A DNA stretch of 64,000 nucleotides from Desulfobacteraceae bacterium (lineage in GTDB: Bacteria; Desulfobacterota; Desulfobacteria; Desulfobacterales; Desulfobacteraceae), in the NCBI GenBank assembly GCA_016744295.1, contig JADGEQ010000001.1, positions 186,001-250,000 on the forward strand, given 5' to 3'. The notes under the pieces are model-generated. The model saw only the letters and a list, made by a program, of their open reading frames with translations, was not told the DNA's origin and made no database searches. Position 1 is the stretch's first letter. Each line of letters starts with the position of its first letter. This document shows positions 63,251 through 64,000 of the stretch, one piece after another. The position numbers and the translations under genes were made by a program.

Positions 63251-64000
63251 CTAAAGATCCTTAAGTTTGCGTTCGCCGGAAGACTTGATGGCCGAGCGGG
63301 TAAAGGTATTCAAGCTTGCTTCCAATACGTCAGACTCCTGGCCAGCGTTCAGTTGATTTTTCTTGCCCATTGGATGCTCAAAGGCAGTAATTACATCCAT
63401 AATGGATAATGATTCAATATCCATTGCAGGAGAATACCCCGGATTTGGGGAAGACATAACTTTAAACAAAAGATGTGATTCCAAAAGCTTTTCCAAAAGA
63501 ATTTTGATCAGTCTCAAGGGAAGATTCAATTCTTTTGCTATTTCAATATCGGTTGCAGGATAACTCCCGTGGGCAAACCGTTTAACACACAACAATACGA
63601 TTTTAAGAACCACAAGTTTTTGTTGCCTAAGACTTAAATTCTCATAGTCCCCATCGGTTTCCAGGAAGGTTGTGCTTTCCCAGGCAAATGCAATCTGGGC
63701 CCCATATAATAAAATCGACCAGGAGGCCTGGAGCCAGATAAGAAATAACGGCAAGGCTGCAAAACTTCCATAAATCCCATTGTAACTGGACACCCCCACC
63801 TGAAATTTCAAGTATCCCATCTGGGCAAGTTGAAAAATAGTGCCGGCAATCAAAGCACCCACAATGGCCGCTTTAACATCAATCTTCTTATTGGGAATGA
63901 TCACATAAAAAAAGACAAAAAGCAGCCAAACGGATATAAACGGGAAAATATTGAACCCAAATGAAATCAGTCTCTCTATACCCACCGGTAGATTCAAAAG
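63251..64000 (-). CDS. YihY/virulence factor BrkB family membrane protein (partial)
   Basis: The C-terminal 250 residues of a YihY-type membrane protein; the N-terminus lies beyond the right edge. Helices with FPFISVWLLFVFFYVIIPN, KAAIVGALIAGTIFQLAQMG and GSFAALPLFLIWLQASWSIL are typical, followed by a cytoplasmic winged-helix-like tail (LVVLKIVLLCVKRFAHGSYP, AKELNLPLRLIKILLEKLLE). Older names such as ribonuclease BN are wrong for this family. Function is not settled. It converges with the HDOD gene. Confidence 0.85.
   Translation of the reverse strand, partial: LLNLPVGIERLISFGFNIFPFISVWLLFVFFYVIIPNKKIDVKAAIVGALIAGTIFQLAQMGYLKFQVGVSSYNGIYGSFAALPLFLIWLQASWSILLYGAQIAFAWESTTFLETDGDYENLSLRQQKLVVLKIVLLCVKRFAHGSYPATDIEIAKELNLPLRLIKILLEKLLESHLLFKVMSSPNPGYSPAMDIESLSIMDVITAFEHPMGKKNQLNAGQESDVLEASLNTFTRSAIKSSGERKLKDL

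Overview
The window looks like chromosome of an anaerobic Desulfobacteraceae-type bacterium (Desulfobacterota), moderate to low in GC. The pointers are an apparent selenocysteine-containing HdrD-like iron-sulfur protein, a 2-hydroxyacyl-CoA dehydratase/benzoyl-CoA reductase type enzyme with its activase, strictly anaerobic redox proteins, several ABC uptake systems and sigma-54 type promoters. I cannot name a species from sequence alone. No tRNA, rRNA, CRISPR array, prophage or intact insertion sequence was seen.

Layout. 1-2.6 kb: a polar amino-acid ABC uptake operon (permease, binding protein, permease; no ATPase inside the window). 2.6-3.2 kb: a gene-free stretch with a perfect 46-bp palindrome. 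3.2-12.1 kb: a TetR-controlled catabolic island with an internally deleted SDR, a glycine-decarboxylase-like PLP pair (GcvPA/GcvPB type) without GcvH or GcvT, an APC permease, an AcoX-like kinase, a second, frameshifted SDR relic and an MFS carrier. 12.5-14.8 kb: an Fe-S oxidoreductase, a possible 49-aa Cys-rich protein and an unknown protein. 15.4-17.2 kb: glnK-amtB behind a sigma-54 promoter. 18.1-24.6 kb: TetR, an acyl-CoA ligase, two dehydratase/reductase subunits, an SDR and an activase, which together look like a reductive or dehydrating acyl-CoA pathway. 24.7-26.9 kb: a thioesterase, a TPR protein and an M15 peptidase.

27.3-29.0 kb is the most notable part: a CGGC-domain protein and, 21 bp later, a HdrD-like gene. 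The latter is read by simple ORF calling as two genes but is one frame interrupted by UGA. The UGA replaces the Cys of the E-C-G-H motif and is followed at the right distance by a bSECIS-like hairpin with G in its loop. A sigma-54-like promoter lies upstream. 28.9-36.3 kb: a peptide/nickel-type ABC operon whose binding-protein gene was tandemly duplicated. The roughly 2.15-kb unit also carried the 3' tip of the selenoprotein gene, its terminator and the 3' end of the ATPase gene, which is now a relic.

36.7-47.9 kb holds housekeeping and hypothetical genes: HPF, ABC-F, HDOD, 4'-phosphopantetheinyl transferase, thioesterase, KH protein, an IscU-like scaffold, a lipoprotein with a probable non-ATG start, an M48-TPR protease, a NUDIX hydrolase and a hemolysin-III family protein. 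48.1-52.3 kb is an aapJQMP-type general amino-acid ABC operon. 52.4-64 kb has a nitrilase relic, a lone macro-domain protein, argC, an M23 peptidase, secA, the clpS-clpA-aat N-degron proteolysis set, fxsA, a nitroreductase, a second HDOD protein and a truncated YihY-family membrane protein at the right edge.
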